A stretch of DNA of 20,498 bases from an uncultured Prevotellaceae bacterium. Its GTDB lineage: Bacteria; Bacteroidota; Bacteroidia; Bacteroidales; Bacteroidaceae. Below are positions 1 through 7,926 of the stretch, piece by piece. The notes below the pieces were generated by a model. The model searched no databases. It saw only the letters and a list, made by a program, of their open reading frames with translations, and was not told where the DNA came from. The stretch covers positions 1-20,498 of the forward strand of contig CALZOH010000023.1 in NCBI GenBank assembly GCA_945827465.1, in the 5' to 3' direction. The position numbers and the translations under genes are program-made. Position 1 is the stretch's first letter. Every line of letters starts with the position of its first letter.

Positions 1-320
1 ATTACCCATGAAATGATCGAACAGGTGTAGGGGCGTATCGCATACGCCCTCCATGGCAGGGATATTGCATGTTCGACGATGATGATGTGTTCGCTGATAT
101 CATTCCGTTTTCGCCCACGTGAGGGCGTATGCGATACGCCCCTACACCTGTTCGATTGATTTTTGGGATTGATTGGTTTGTGTATTGGTTCCGTTTTCGC
201 CCACATCAGGGCGTATGCGTTACGCCCCTACACATGTTCGGTTAAAAACAATGGTGTGTTGGGTTGCGTGTTGGTTTCATTTCCGCTCACATCAGGGCGT
301 ATGCGATATGCCCCTACACT
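1..320. repeat. Palindromic repeat array 1 (four cores)
   Basis: Four copies of a 24-bp core lie at 27-50 (+ orientation), 122-145, 208-231 and 294-317 (- orientation). Each core contains the hairpin palindrome GGGCGTAT-CGC-ATACGCCC (8-bp arms, 3-nt loop) or its reverse complement, next to a GTAG edge. Same-orientation cores start 86 bp apart (122 to 208 to 294); the facing pair starts 95 bp apart (27 to 122). The copies at 208 and 294 each carry one substitution in an arm. Read on the reverse strand, the order is entry flank, three + units, a 71-bp centre, then - units running off the window start, so array 1 is the reverse orientation of arrays 3 and 4. No coding sequence is supported here. 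Confidence 0.93.
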
Positions 321-375
321 TGTTCGATGATTGTCGTGGCTGAATATGGTTTACATTTACCCCTGTTCGGTTAAA

Positions 376-554
376 CCCAAATCGGTCATTAGAAACTGAT
401 TTTCGTGGTGTGATTTGTAACTATCAGATATATAGCAATTTATAAGTACAATTTTCTAATTGCGGTCATTAGAAAATCAGTTTAGAATATCATTGTATAT
501 TAACGAGTTACAGACGTGCCACGGAAAAAATAAGTTTCTAATGACCGATTTGGG
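376..554. mobile_element. MITE-like insertion with 22-bp perfect terminal inverted repeats and TTAAA target duplication
   Basis: A 179-bp A/T-rich element is bounded by perfect 22-bp inverted repeats at 376-397 and 533-554, beginning CCCAAATCGG and ending CCGATTTGGG. TTAAA is duplicated directly outside (371-375 and 555-559). The 13-mer CGGTCATTAGAAA occurs three times: in the left end (383-395), internally (463-475) and inverted in the right end (535-547). The internal copy lies in its own hairpin with perfect 10-bp arms (451-460 and 468-477). No reading frame for a transposase fits, so the element would need an enzyme supplied in trans. The reverse complement of about 20211-20240 is the same flanking sequence without the element and with a single TTAAA, which fixes both ends. 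The IS family that moves it cannot be named from this window. Confidence 0.9.
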
Positions 555-656
555 TTAAATACGATGCTTTCTTGGCCTTATGCACTCTTCCTACGGGGGA
601 TGAACGGTGGTAGGTATGGTACGGTACTTGGGTGGTGGTGACGCCGGAGATAGGAA

Positions 657-691
657 AGCCGGTTTGACGGGGAGTCAGACCGGCTGTTTTT
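657..691. terminator. Hairpin downstream of the nagA operon, probable terminator
   Basis: The arms 657-668 and 674-685 pair over 12 bp around a 5-nt loop with one imperfect position, a U-G wobble when read on the plus strand. Five T residues follow on the plus strand (687-691); the minus-strand exit is only TTTCC. It lies about 30 nt past the stop codon of the minus-strand gene at 724, so it probably ends that operon, but the better U-tract faces the other way. Apart from this hairpin, the MITE and array 1, I see nothing in 1-723. Confidence 0.5.
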
Positions 692-723
692 CAGAGGGAG
701 GACAGCGTGTGTCCTTGGTGGGT

Positions 724-1896
724 TTAACGTACTTCTTCAAAGGCACGGTCGGCAGTTCCTACCCAACGGTAGAGACGGAGGTCGCAATACTCCCGACCAT
801 CCTTCGTACGGCCATTGTGGGAGATGTAATAATAACCACCTCCGATGGACTCGATGCCGGTGGTACCGATTGCTTGCGGCCATCCCCTCACCCCGCTCTC
901 GACGTGATGGGATCCGGCTTCGGCCAGGGTCAAAACGCGGCCTTTCTGCTTCGGTACAAAGCCTCGCAAGGTCTGTTTGACCGGTTTTCGCGTGCCATCA
1001 ATGGCAAAGAGAGAGTAGTTGGGAAACTGCGGCTTCTTCCCCTTATAGACAGCAGCCAGCCAGTAATGGTTATGGGCGTCGTATTCGAGGTTTTGAATGC
1101 CGAATTCCGTGTTTCCGGTGTAGACATAATAGTAAGCATCGGCCTTTTTGGGTCCGTTGTGGTGAGGTTTCGCCTGATCCAGGGCCGTCGCATAGCGTTC
1201 GAGCTTGTCCGGATCATATTGCAGGATCACCTGATAGTCGTTGTCCTCGCGTTGCAGGTCACCATAGATGGCTGCGTCTACGTTGACGTAGAGTTTGCCG
1301 TCTGTCTTACCCCATTGAGGGCCGATGGAGAGTCCATCGATGCCGCTGCAACCGAAGCGGTGCGCCATTCGGCGCTGTCCGACGGTCACAGTGTCCTCGT
1401 AGAACTTCACTACATCGGGAAGAAATACTGTAGTCATCACTCCTCCGGTTTCTGCATCGATATTTTCACGCGTCATCTTCTTCGTATCAAAGATACCTAT
1501 ATAAAAAGTATTCTCGCGCTTGCCCAGTTCGCGACCCATTTGCTTGAGAATGCCTCTGCCAATGGCATCGTCCTTGTACTCTATAGACCCGTACAGCTTT
1601 CCACTGACGGGGTCGAGGTCAATACAACCCAAGTGACAGGTCAGTCCCGTGACCGAAGCAAGTATGTTGCCCTTGAGATCGGTCTTGATCAGCTTTGTAG
1701 TGAAGGAGAAATAGGCATGACCGCGTTGCAGGTCGATGGCTACTCCTTGCACATGAGAGCTTTTCTCGGAATTTTCAACGTAGATTCGACGCGGAAGAGT
1801 GTCGATGGAGGGTGTCTGCGCCTTCGTCGGATGACAGATGAGGGCGACTCCCAGAAGGAAAAAGCCAACAGGCTTCTGTAAACATGACCACTTCAT
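724..1896 (-). CDS. Secreted protein of unknown function, possibly beta-propeller-like
   Basis: I do not recognise the family. From the ATG at 1896 the protein has 390 residues and starts with a clear signal peptide: MKWSCLQK, a hydrophobic stretch (VGFFLLGVALIC), then a likely cleavage after TKAQ, so it is exported. An in-frame ATG at 1920 would add eight residues; neither start has a Shine-Dalgarno sequence to decide between them. The mature part has repeated short beta-type segments (HAYFSF, GKLYGSI, GKLYVNVDAA, YYYVYTG, HYWLAAVYKG, GGGYYYISHNG), which suggests a propeller-like fold, but this is inference. It follows nagA by under 40 nt on the same strand and is probably co-transcribed, hinting at a link to amino-sugar use. 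No catalytic motif is evident. Confidence 0.8.
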   Translation of the reverse strand: MKWSCLQKPVGFFLLGVALICHPTKAQTPSIDTLPRRIYVENSEKSSHVQGVAIDLQRGHAYFSFTTKLIKTDLKGNILASVTGLTCHLGCIDLDPVSGKLYGSIEYKDDAIGRGILKQMGRELGKRENTFYIGIFDTKKMTRENIDAETGGVMTTVFLPDVVKFYEDTVTVGQRRMAHRFGCSGIDGLSIGPQWGKTDGKLYVNVDAAIYGDLQREDNDYQVILQYDPDKLERYATALDQAKPHHNGPKKADAYYYVYTGNTEFGIQNLEYDAHNHYWLAAVYKGKKPQFPNYSLFAIDGTRKPVKQTLRGFVPKQKGRVLTLAEAGSHHVESGVRGWPQAIGTTGIESIGGGYYYISHNGRTKDGREYCDLRLYRWVGTADRAFEEVR

Positions 1897-1933
1897 TAGC
1901 ATGTGGAATATAGCAGGCATAGGTTGGGGCTCT

Positions 1934-3109
1934 CTATGCGGTAAAAAGATCGTTGCGGACGATGTGTCCCATCTGCATCACGAACTGTAAATCGACCGTA
2001 GGACTGTAAATGACGATGGAGGCATCGTAACCCTTGCGCAGAGTACCGATGTGATGCTCTTCGTGCATGATGGTGGCAGGGGTTTCGGAAGTCATTCGGA
2101 TGACGTCAGCCAATGGTATTCCTACCTTCATCACTGCAGTCTTGACGAGTCGGTCCATGGTCGCGATACTTCCTGCCAAGGCCGAGTGGTCTGCCAGCTT
2201 GCATACACCGTCTTCGATGATGACACGAGGGTCGAATGCCTTGTTGGAATCGCTCGCTGAGCAGGCGAGGGCGTCGGTGATAAGGACGGTACGCTCCACT
2301 CCTTTGACCAAATAGATCATCTTGAGGATGGTGGGAGGTACGTGGATGCCGTCACCAATCATTTCTACCGTCATGTCGGGGATGGCATAAACGCTTTCTA
2401 CGGTACCTTCGTGCTTGTACTCGCGTACTTTGTGGAAGCCCGTCATGGCATTGTAGAAGTGGGTGGCGTGGCGGAAGCCGTTTTGCCAGGCTTTCCACAC
2501 ATCAGCATACTCTGCCTTGGTGTGGGCGATGGCGGCCATTACGCCATGCTTGGTACAATATTGTCCAAACTCCTCTGTACCGGGCAGCTCAGGAGCGCTG
2601 TCCCAACGTTTCAGAACCGAGGTCTCGGTAATGATGCGTTCGTAATCGGCCTTGATGGGAGGAGTGATATATTCAGGAAGCTGTCCACCGGCCATTTCCG
2701 GATTGAAGTAGGGGCCCTCAAGATGCAGGCCGAGAATCGGACTGTCGGGTTCCGCCATTAGTTTCTCGGTCGTACGGATGGCGGCTTCGATCATTGGCAC
2801 GCTGGACGATGACAAAGTGGGGTATATGGAAGTGGTACCATGCTGCATATGGGACTGAATGGCCTTGCGGAAGGCATCTTCGGTTCCCTCCATATAGTCG
2901 CGTCCACCGCCACCATGGATGTGCAGGTCAATACCTCCGGGCACAATGCTGCCGCCTTTGGCGTCTATCACCTGTGCTCCTTCTATTAACTGCGAGTTTG
3001 TTTGGATTTCTACAATCTTGTTGCCCTCAACTACAACCGAACCGTCTTTGATCCAGCCCGATGGTGTGAGGACGTTACCGTTGATAATCTGAGTTAACGT
3101 TGTTCCCAT
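1934..3109 (-). CDS. nagA: N-acetylglucosamine-6-phosphate deacetylase
   Basis: This cytoplasmic enzyme removes the acetyl group from GlcNAc-6-phosphate to give glucosamine-6-phosphate and acetate, an entry step for salvage of host or cell-wall amino sugars. The 391-residue length is normal. It belongs to the amidohydrolase superfamily: DLHIHGGGG (His63, His65) sits at the start of the barrel, LHLEGPYF carries the metal ligand Glu131, AAIAHTKAE gives His196, HATHFYNAM gives His217, and LITDA gives the catalytic Asp279. GDGIHV (252-257) is the conserved substrate-side loop. It is the first gene of a two-gene unit with the secreted protein at 724-1896 and is driven by the promoter at 3156-3187. 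No nagB or transporter is in the window. Confidence 0.96.
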   Translation of the reverse strand: MGTTLTQIINGNVLTPSGWIKDGSVVVEGNKIVEIQTNSQLIEGAQVIDAKGGSIVPGGIDLHIHGGGGRDYMEGTEDAFRKAIQSHMQHGTTSIYPTLSSSSVPMIEAAIRTTEKLMAEPDSPILGLHLEGPYFNPEMAGGQLPEYITPPIKADYERIITETSVLKRWDSAPELPGTEEFGQYCTKHGVMAAIAHTKAEYADVWKAWQNGFRHATHFYNAMTGFHKVREYKHEGTVESVYAIPDMTVEMIGDGIHVPPTILKMIYLVKGVERTVLITDALACSASDSNKAFDPRVIIEDGVCKLADHSALAGSIATMDRLVKTAVMKVGIPLADVIRMTSETPATIMHEEHHIGTLRKGYDASIVIYSPTVDLQFVMQMGHIVRNDLFTA

Positions 3110-3155
3110 GATTAAATATGACTATTGTAAGATTCTTGTTGTTGTATATACACCG

Positions 3156-3187
3156 CAAAAATATGGAAAAAGAGTAAATTGCACAAA
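3156..3187 (-). promoter_or_regulatory. nagA promoter, Bacteroidetes -33/-7 type
   Basis: Read on the minus strand, TTTG (3184-3187) is followed after exactly 20 nt by TATTTTTG (3156-3163), matching the Bacteroidetes consensus TTTG-N19-21-TAnnTTTG in full. The predicted transcript starts near 3152, giving a leader of about 43 nt before the nagA ATG. It is the best promoter match in the window. Confidence 0.85.
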
Positions 3188-3389
3188 TGTAAACCGCCTT
3201 TTTTTCGGTCAGTTGACCCTTTCTTGGCTACGGTTTAATGCTTTTTGGACTTTTGACGGCCCTGTTGCGGGGGCGGTGACAAGGGGGCGGTAGAAAATCT
3301 GTGGGGACAAGGGTTTAGTTGAAAAGGAAGAATTAATTCATCTATTCGTTATTCAACTATCAATTCAACCCTGTTTAGAGTGAATAGTT

Positions 3390-3680
3390 GTAGGGGCGTA
3401 TCGCATACGCCCTCACGTGGGCGAAAATGAGAACGACACAGAACCCAAACAAACCCGAAAATCAACCGAACAGGTGTAGGGGCGTATCGCATACGCCCTC
3501 AAATGAGCGAAAACGAAATAATATCGCCCAACACATCACCCCCGTCGAACGTGCCTTTTCGCCGCCATGAAGGGCGTATGCGATACGCCCCTACACATTT
3601 TCGGTGATTTCATGGGTAACGCGATGGTTGTTGGATGGGCAACTTCGCTCATGTGAAGGGCGTATGCGATACGCCCCTAC
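3390..3680. repeat. Palindromic repeat array 2 (four cores)
   Basis: Cores lie at 3390-3413 and 3476-3499 (+) and at 3571-3594 and 3657-3680 (-). Spacing is 86, 95 and 86 bp, so the array is symmetrical around its centre (3500-3570). All four palindromes are intact. The spacer before the last core ends in the CGCTCATGTGA sequence normally found beside + units, so this unit looks like a hybrid. A separate short hairpin (GTTTTCC-TGC-GGAAAAC, 3682-3698) adjoins the right end. The array lies between the nagA promoter and the purA terminator. In 3110-3894 I see only these signals, the flanking inverted repeats reported as a finding, and no gene. Confidence 0.93.
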
Positions 3681-3830
3681 AGTTTTCCTGCGGAAAACAT
3701 GATATAATTAGGCATAACAAAACCCTCATATGCCTCCATAACTTATTTCACACTGATTATTTTTATTCCCCACTGTTTTTCTACTGACCCGCAACAAGGC
3801 AGCGGCGGTTGATGCGAGGGGAATAAGAAG

Positions 3831-3864
3831 AGCCAGACAACGCTCAGCTGAGCGTTGCCTGGCT
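3831..3864 (-). terminator. purA terminator hairpin
   Basis: Two 17-nt arms (3831-3847 and 3848-3864) form a near-perfect palindrome centred on CAGCTG. The single imperfect pair (3837/3858) is an A-C mismatch on the plus strand but a G-U wobble in the minus-strand transcript, which favours a role for purA, whose stop is 31 nt upstream. The exit sequence is pyrimidine-rich (CTTCTTATTCCCC) rather than a clean U-tract. Confidence 0.75.
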
Positions 3865-3894
3865 CGATATAAGGGGCAATCGGGGTCGACTGCG

Positions 3895-5163
3895 TTAATG
3901 ACGAATGATTGTTGCCTTGCGGTCAGGACCTACCGACACAATGCGGATGGGTATCTGCACGTAATCTTCGATGAAACGGATGTAGCTGTTCAAGGCTTTG
4001 GGGAATTCTTCCTCTGAAGTCATGTGGGTGAGGTCGCACTTCCATCCCGGTAAGGTCTCGTAGACGGCCTCGCAGCCTTCGGTATCGAAGGGCATGTCGG
4101 CCACCACCTCTCCGTCGATGCGGTATCCGGTGCACACCTTGATGGAATCGAAGTTGTCGAGCACGTCACTCTTCATCATAATGAGCTGAGTGACGCCGTT
4201 CACGGTTACTGCATACTTCAGGGCAACCAGGTCGAGCCATCCGCAACGGCGGTTGCGTCCGGTGACAGCGCCAAATTCATTGCCTATGCGTCGCAATGCG
4301 TCGCCGGTCGAGTCAAACAACTCTACTGGGAAGGGGCCCGAGCCTACACGCGTGCTGTAAGCCTTGAAAATGCCGAAGACTTCGCCGATGTGTTGGGGTG
4401 CAATGCCCAGTCCCGTACATACACCGCCACACGTCGTGCTCGAGGAGCTGACGAATGGATAGGTGCCATGGTCTATGTCGAGCATCGTTCCCTGTGCTCC
4501 TTCGGCGAGTATGCGCTTGCCTTCCTTCAGATAGTTGTTCAACTCCACTTCACTGTCGGTCAGTTTAAACTCGCGCATGTAGGCTATGCCCTCCATCCAC
4601 TTCCGTTCTTCTTCCGTAATGTCGTATTCGTAGTGAAGGTCGCTCAGCAGACGCTCATGACGAGCTTTGAGCGTGGCATACTTTTCATCAAAATTGTGAA
4701 GAATATCTCCCACACGCAGTCCTACGCGAGCCGCTTTATCGCTGTAAGTTGGTCCTATACCCTTTCCAGTGGTACCAATCTTGTCCTTTCCCTTCAAGGC
4801 TTCGTAAGCTCGGTCGAGACAACGGTGTGTAGGCAAGATGAGCTGGGCTCGCTTGCTGATGTGGAGACGCTCTTTGAGAGAGTATCCGGCGTCTTCCAGC
4901 TCCTTAGCTTCGGCCAAAAAGAGGTCGGGGGCCAAGACACAGCCGTTACCTATGATATTAACTTTGTCGGGATCGAAGATACCGGAAGGGATGGAACGTA
5001 GAACGAACTTCTTTCCATCGAAGATGATGGTGTGACCTGCGTTGGGACCGCCTGCAAAGCGGGCTACTACATCGTATTGAGGGGTAAAGTAGTCAACTAC
5101 CTTACCTTTTCCTTCGTCACCAAAGACGATGCCCAAGAGTGCATCAACTTTTCCGTATGCCAT
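3895..5163 (-). CDS. purA: Adenylosuccinate synthetase
   Basis: The enzyme joins IMP and aspartate with GTP hydrolysis to form adenylosuccinate, the first committed step to AMP, in the cytoplasm. From the ATG at 5163 it has 422 residues, the usual length. Signature segments are present in order: the GTP-binding loop GDEGKGKVVDYF near the N-terminus, the IMP-site loop GGPNAGHTI, GTTGKGIGPTYSDKA, SSSTTCGGVCTGLG and TGRNRRCGWLDL. The frame stays open upstream to 5217, but the added residues resemble no family member, and the -7 element at 5215-5222 overlaps that longer start, so 5163 is chosen. It is separated by 92 nt from the AlkD-like gene and has its own promoter element and terminator. Confidence 0.97.
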   Translation of the reverse strand: MAYGKVDALLGIVFGDEGKGKVVDYFTPQYDVVARFAGGPNAGHTIIFDGKKFVLRSIPSGIFDPDKVNIIGNGCVLAPDLFLAEAKELEDAGYSLKERLHISKRAQLILPTHRCLDRAYEALKGKDKIGTTGKGIGPTYSDKAARVGLRVGDILHNFDEKYATLKARHERLLSDLHYEYDITEEERKWMEGIAYMREFKLTDSEVELNNYLKEGKRILAEGAQGTMLDIDHGTYPFVSSSSTTCGGVCTGLGIAPQHIGEVFGIFKAYSTRVGSGPFPVELFDSTGDALRRIGNEFGAVTGRNRRCGWLDLVALKYAVTVNGVTQLIMMKSDVLDNFDSIKVCTGYRIDGEVVADMPFDTEGCEAVYETLPGWKCDLTHMTSEEEFPKALNSYIRFIEDYVQIPIRIVSVGPDRKATIIRH

Positions 5164-5214
5164 TGTCTGTCTGTTTTTATGTTGTGCTAATGAGTTTTTG
5201 ATTTGAACGGAGGG

Positions 5215-5222
5215 CAAAGTTA
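5215..5222 (-). promoter_or_regulatory. purA -7 promoter element
   Basis: On the minus strand this reads TAACTTTG, matching TAnnTTTG. No good TTTG lies 19-21 nt upstream. The predicted leader is about 48 nt to the ATG at 5163. Confidence 0.55.
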
Positions 5223-5255
5223 GGACTTTTATAGGGAATCCACTCGTGAAGTCAG

Positions 5256-5867
5256 CTAAAAATTACACAATCCGATGATTTTACCCACCCGATGCTCCTC
5301 TCGTTCACCGATGAGCGAGTATTTCAAGACGGCGTTGCGAGCTGCGACGCGCACGGCCAGAGAGGGGTCTTGGAGGGAGGTTTCGGCCTGATCGATAAAT
5401 TCGTCCTCAGAACGGGTGTTGAGCGGCAGTCCTTTCATGAAGAGCCGCGCCAGTACGAGCCAACCGCAGAGTCGGTACATCTCTTCCGAGCGTGCTATCC
5501 ATTGGAAGGCAGCCTCGCTCACGTGCGGCAGGTGCCGAAAGAGCGAGAGGACGGTGTATTGCGCTTCTTCAGGATAGTGCATCGTCTCTATCCACACGTC
5601 AGCCAACTCCAGGGAGAAGGTTTCGACAGGCTGTATCAGACCTGCCAGCAGGCGACACTCACGGATGTCTTCCTTCCAGAGAGCCTGGGCCAGGTCATGA
5701 TCTTTGCCTATCTCGGCCGACAACCGCATGAGTTGGGGCCATTCCACCCCGAAGATGAGGCGGTAGTGCAGTCCTTTCTCGCGCAGCGAGGCGGCTGCCG
5801 TACCGTTCATCAGGGAGCGGAAGTCGCGTTTGATGAGTTGCAGCTTCTCCGTTGTGGTGGAATCCAT
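5256..5867 (-). CDS. AlkD-like DNA alkylation repair family protein (HEAT-like repeats)
   Basis: The 203-residue protein is almost entirely helical with no signal peptide. The segment WKEDIRECRLLAGLIQP (64-80) resembles the conserved W...RE-x-R-x-xA segment of AlkD-type DNA glycosylases, which remove bulky alkylated bases using HEAT-like repeats. Later helix pairs (VLSLFRHLPHVSEAAFQWIAR; LAVRVAARNAVLKY) also look HEAT-like. Members of this family often carry an Asp or Glu and aromatic residues in the DNA-facing groove; I cannot assign them here with certainty, so activity is unproven. It starts 5 nt after the dipeptidyl peptidase III stop and is probably co-transcribed with it. A second family member lies at 18562-19263, with little visible identity between them. 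Confidence 0.7.
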   Translation of the reverse strand: MDSTTTEKLQLIKRDFRSLMNGTAAASLREKGLHYRLIFGVEWPQLMRLSAEIGKDHDLAQALWKEDIRECRLLAGLIQPVETFSLELADVWIETMHYPEEAQYTVLSLFRHLPHVSEAAFQWIARSEEMYRLCGWLVLARLFMKGLPLNTRSEDEFIDQAETSLQDPSLAVRVAARNAVLKYSLIGEREEHRVGKIIGLCNF

Positions 5868-5872
5868 CTATC

Positions 5873-7915
5873 TTATTCGTTAATGAAGGGCAGGCCGGAG
5901 TAGTCGCGACTGTAACGAAGCATTTGTTCGTCGTACTTCTCGCCGTAAGTAACCTTCACGTCGGTGATGTTACCCTCGTTGTCGGTCTCGGCTACGTAAA
6001 CCGGGTTGATAAAGCCTTTGTAAGGACTGATGTTGAGTTTGGCATAACGCTCGAGCACCTCCTGATGAAGGGTGGCATCAACCTTGACACCGTAGCCTTC
6101 GACAAGGGCACGGGCTCCCTGGAAGTCGCCTTCGCTCTTGACACGCTGTATCTCGGCCAGCAATTCGCCGAACAAGCCTCTCAAGGCTTCGTAGTCGTTG
6201 ATCTTCACGTAGGTTTTGCCGTCTTTCTTGGCCAACTCAATGGTGTTCTGCTCCTTGCCTTTCTCATATACCCAGTGAGCAATGAGTGCACGGTTGCGCA
6301 TGTGGGCTTCCTCGATGTTGTGGCCGGGCTTGATACGTACCACTTGGGTGAGAAGTCCGTTCATGATATAGGTGTAATAGTTCGATTTGTAGGCTTCCGC
6401 GTCAGGAGTCAGGCCCAACTCCACCAATTTGGGATCGGCCAGGTAATACAGCGCGAACAAATCGGCGCGTGCTTCCTCGATGGTAGAGCCGTATGCACGC
6501 AGAGAGTCGTCGGTCACGCCCGGCAACATCTTGCCGCTGCCGTGGCCCAGACACTCGTGAAGGTCGGTGTGAAGATCATCACATACGTCACCATATTTTT
6601 TAATGAGTTGCAGGGTAGCATTGTCGATGACAAACTCTTCGCCGAAGCCGTTGCCATGGGCTGCCTTGTTATAAGCACCGGTGAGATTGCCTATTGTGAC
6701 GCTCTTGGAACCGTATTCCTTACGAATCCAGTTGGAGTTAGGCAGGTTGATACCTATGGCAGTAGACGGATAGAGGTCGCCTCCCAGAATAGCTGCGGTG
6801 ATTACCTTCGCGGTGATACCTTTGCATTCCTCTTTCTTGAATCGAGCGTCAACGGGCGAGTGGTCTTCGAACCACTGGGCGTTCTGGCTCAACTTCTCTG
6901 TGCGCTCGGTGGCCACTGTATCTTTGAAGTTCACGATGGCTTCCCAGCTGCCTTTAATGCCTAACGGGTCTCCATACACTTCGGTGAAGCCGTTGGTAAA
7001 GTCTACACGACCCTGAATGTCTTTCACCCAGGCAATGCAGTATTCGTCAAACGTCTTGAGGTCGCCCGTCTGATAGTAGGAGATGAGCTTTTTGATGACG
7101 TCGGCCTGCTCTTCGGTGTCGGCATAAGGCAGAGCTTTCTCCAACCAGAAGACGATCTTGCTGAGTGCACCACCGTAAAGGCCTTCGGTGGTCCATTTCT
7201 TCTCTACCAACTTACCGTTTTTCTTGACGAGGCGACTGTTAAGACCGTACATCACGGGCTGTTCGTCCTTCGGATCGCGCTGTTTGTTATAGAAAGCCTC
7301 GGCTTCTGCCTGTGTAACGCCCTGGCCGTAGTAGTTCTCGGCTGAGGTGAGCAGTAAGTCGTCACCGTCTTTTTGGTTGACACGCATCGGCATCACCTCC
7401 GGATTGAAGATGACGGGGAAAACTTCGTCGCAAAGTTGCTCTACGCTCTGTCCTTCCTGCAGTGGCAACTTCTGTGCATCGACGGCAAGCAGGGCCTCAC
7501 GGAAGAAGGTCTCGGAGAACTTCGGGATGAATTTGTTGCAACCGTAGTGGTGATGAATGCCGTTGCTGAACCAAACACATTTGAGGTATTCGGTCATGGC
7601 TTTGAAGTCTTCGCCGTTGCGGTCGCCCTGGAAGTCGGTATAGACGGTTTCAAGCATCTTACGGATGCGCAGGTTGTAGGCTCCGTTTTGATCAAACAGT
7701 ATATCGCGTCCCCACAAGGCTGCCTCTTGAAGGTAGTAGATGAGGGTTTTCTGTTTCAGAGAGAGTTGTTCAAATCCCTCTACTTTGTAACGAAGCATTT
7801 GGATGTCGGCAAACTTCTCGTCAGTGTATGAAAAGTTGTCAGTCTCAGGCTTGTTTGGGGTACAAGCTGCCATTAATCCGATCAGAATCATGGAAAATAC
7901 AAATTTGAATTTCAT
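5873..7915 (-). CDS. Dipeptidyl peptidase III, peptidase family M49, lipoprotein
   Basis: This zinc peptidase removes dipeptides from the N-terminus of short peptides. The M49 hallmark HECLGH (453-458; two His ligands and the catalytic Glu454) is followed by EEARAD (480-485), whose glutamate is the third zinc ligand. At 680 residues it is close to other bacterial members, including the characterised Bacteroides thetaiotaomicron enzyme. The N-terminus MKFKFVFSMILIGLMAAC is a lipoprotein signal with Cys18 as the lipidated residue, so it is expected to be membrane-anchored in the envelope. It lies between an AraC-type regulator gene (11 nt upstream) and an AlkD-like gene (5 nt downstream), an apparent three-gene unit; a functional tie to DNA repair is not obvious. 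Confidence 0.95.
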   Translation of the reverse strand: MKFKFVFSMILIGLMAACTPNKPETDNFSYTDEKFADIQMLRYKVEGFEQLSLKQKTLIYYLQEAALWGRDILFDQNGAYNLRIRKMLETVYTDFQGDRNGEDFKAMTEYLKCVWFSNGIHHHYGCNKFIPKFSETFFREALLAVDAQKLPLQEGQSVEQLCDEVFPVIFNPEVMPMRVNQKDGDDLLLTSAENYYGQGVTQAEAEAFYNKQRDPKDEQPVMYGLNSRLVKKNGKLVEKKWTTEGLYGGALSKIVFWLEKALPYADTEEQADVIKKLISYYQTGDLKTFDEYCIAWVKDIQGRVDFTNGFTEVYGDPLGIKGSWEAIVNFKDTVATERTEKLSQNAQWFEDHSPVDARFKKEECKGITAKVITAAILGGDLYPSTAIGINLPNSNWIRKEYGSKSVTIGNLTGAYNKAAHGNGFGEEFVIDNATLQLIKKYGDVCDDLHTDLHECLGHGSGKMLPGVTDDSLRAYGSTIEEARADLFALYYLADPKLVELGLTPDAEAYKSNYYTYIMNGLLTQVVRIKPGHNIEEAHMRNRALIAHWVYEKGKEQNTIELAKKDGKTYVKINDYEALRGLFGELLAEIQRVKSEGDFQGARALVEGYGVKVDATLHQEVLERYAKLNISPYKGFINPVYVAETDNEGNITDVKVTYGEKYDEQMLRYSRDYSGLPFINE

Positions 7916-7926
7916 ATAAATACGTG

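Noticed and set aside
607..1881. 424-residue plus-strand frame
   Set aside because: It is antisense to the secreted protein gene, which has a signal peptide and lies in an operon with nagA. The plus-strand product has no recognisable motif.
3390..3680. CRISPR array (short palindromic repeat with constant spacing)
   Set aside because: The spacers are related to each other, the repeats change orientation mid-array, and there are no cas genes.
5164..5217. Longer purA start
   Set aside because: The extra residues do not resemble PurA, and the -7 promoter element overlaps the longer start codon.
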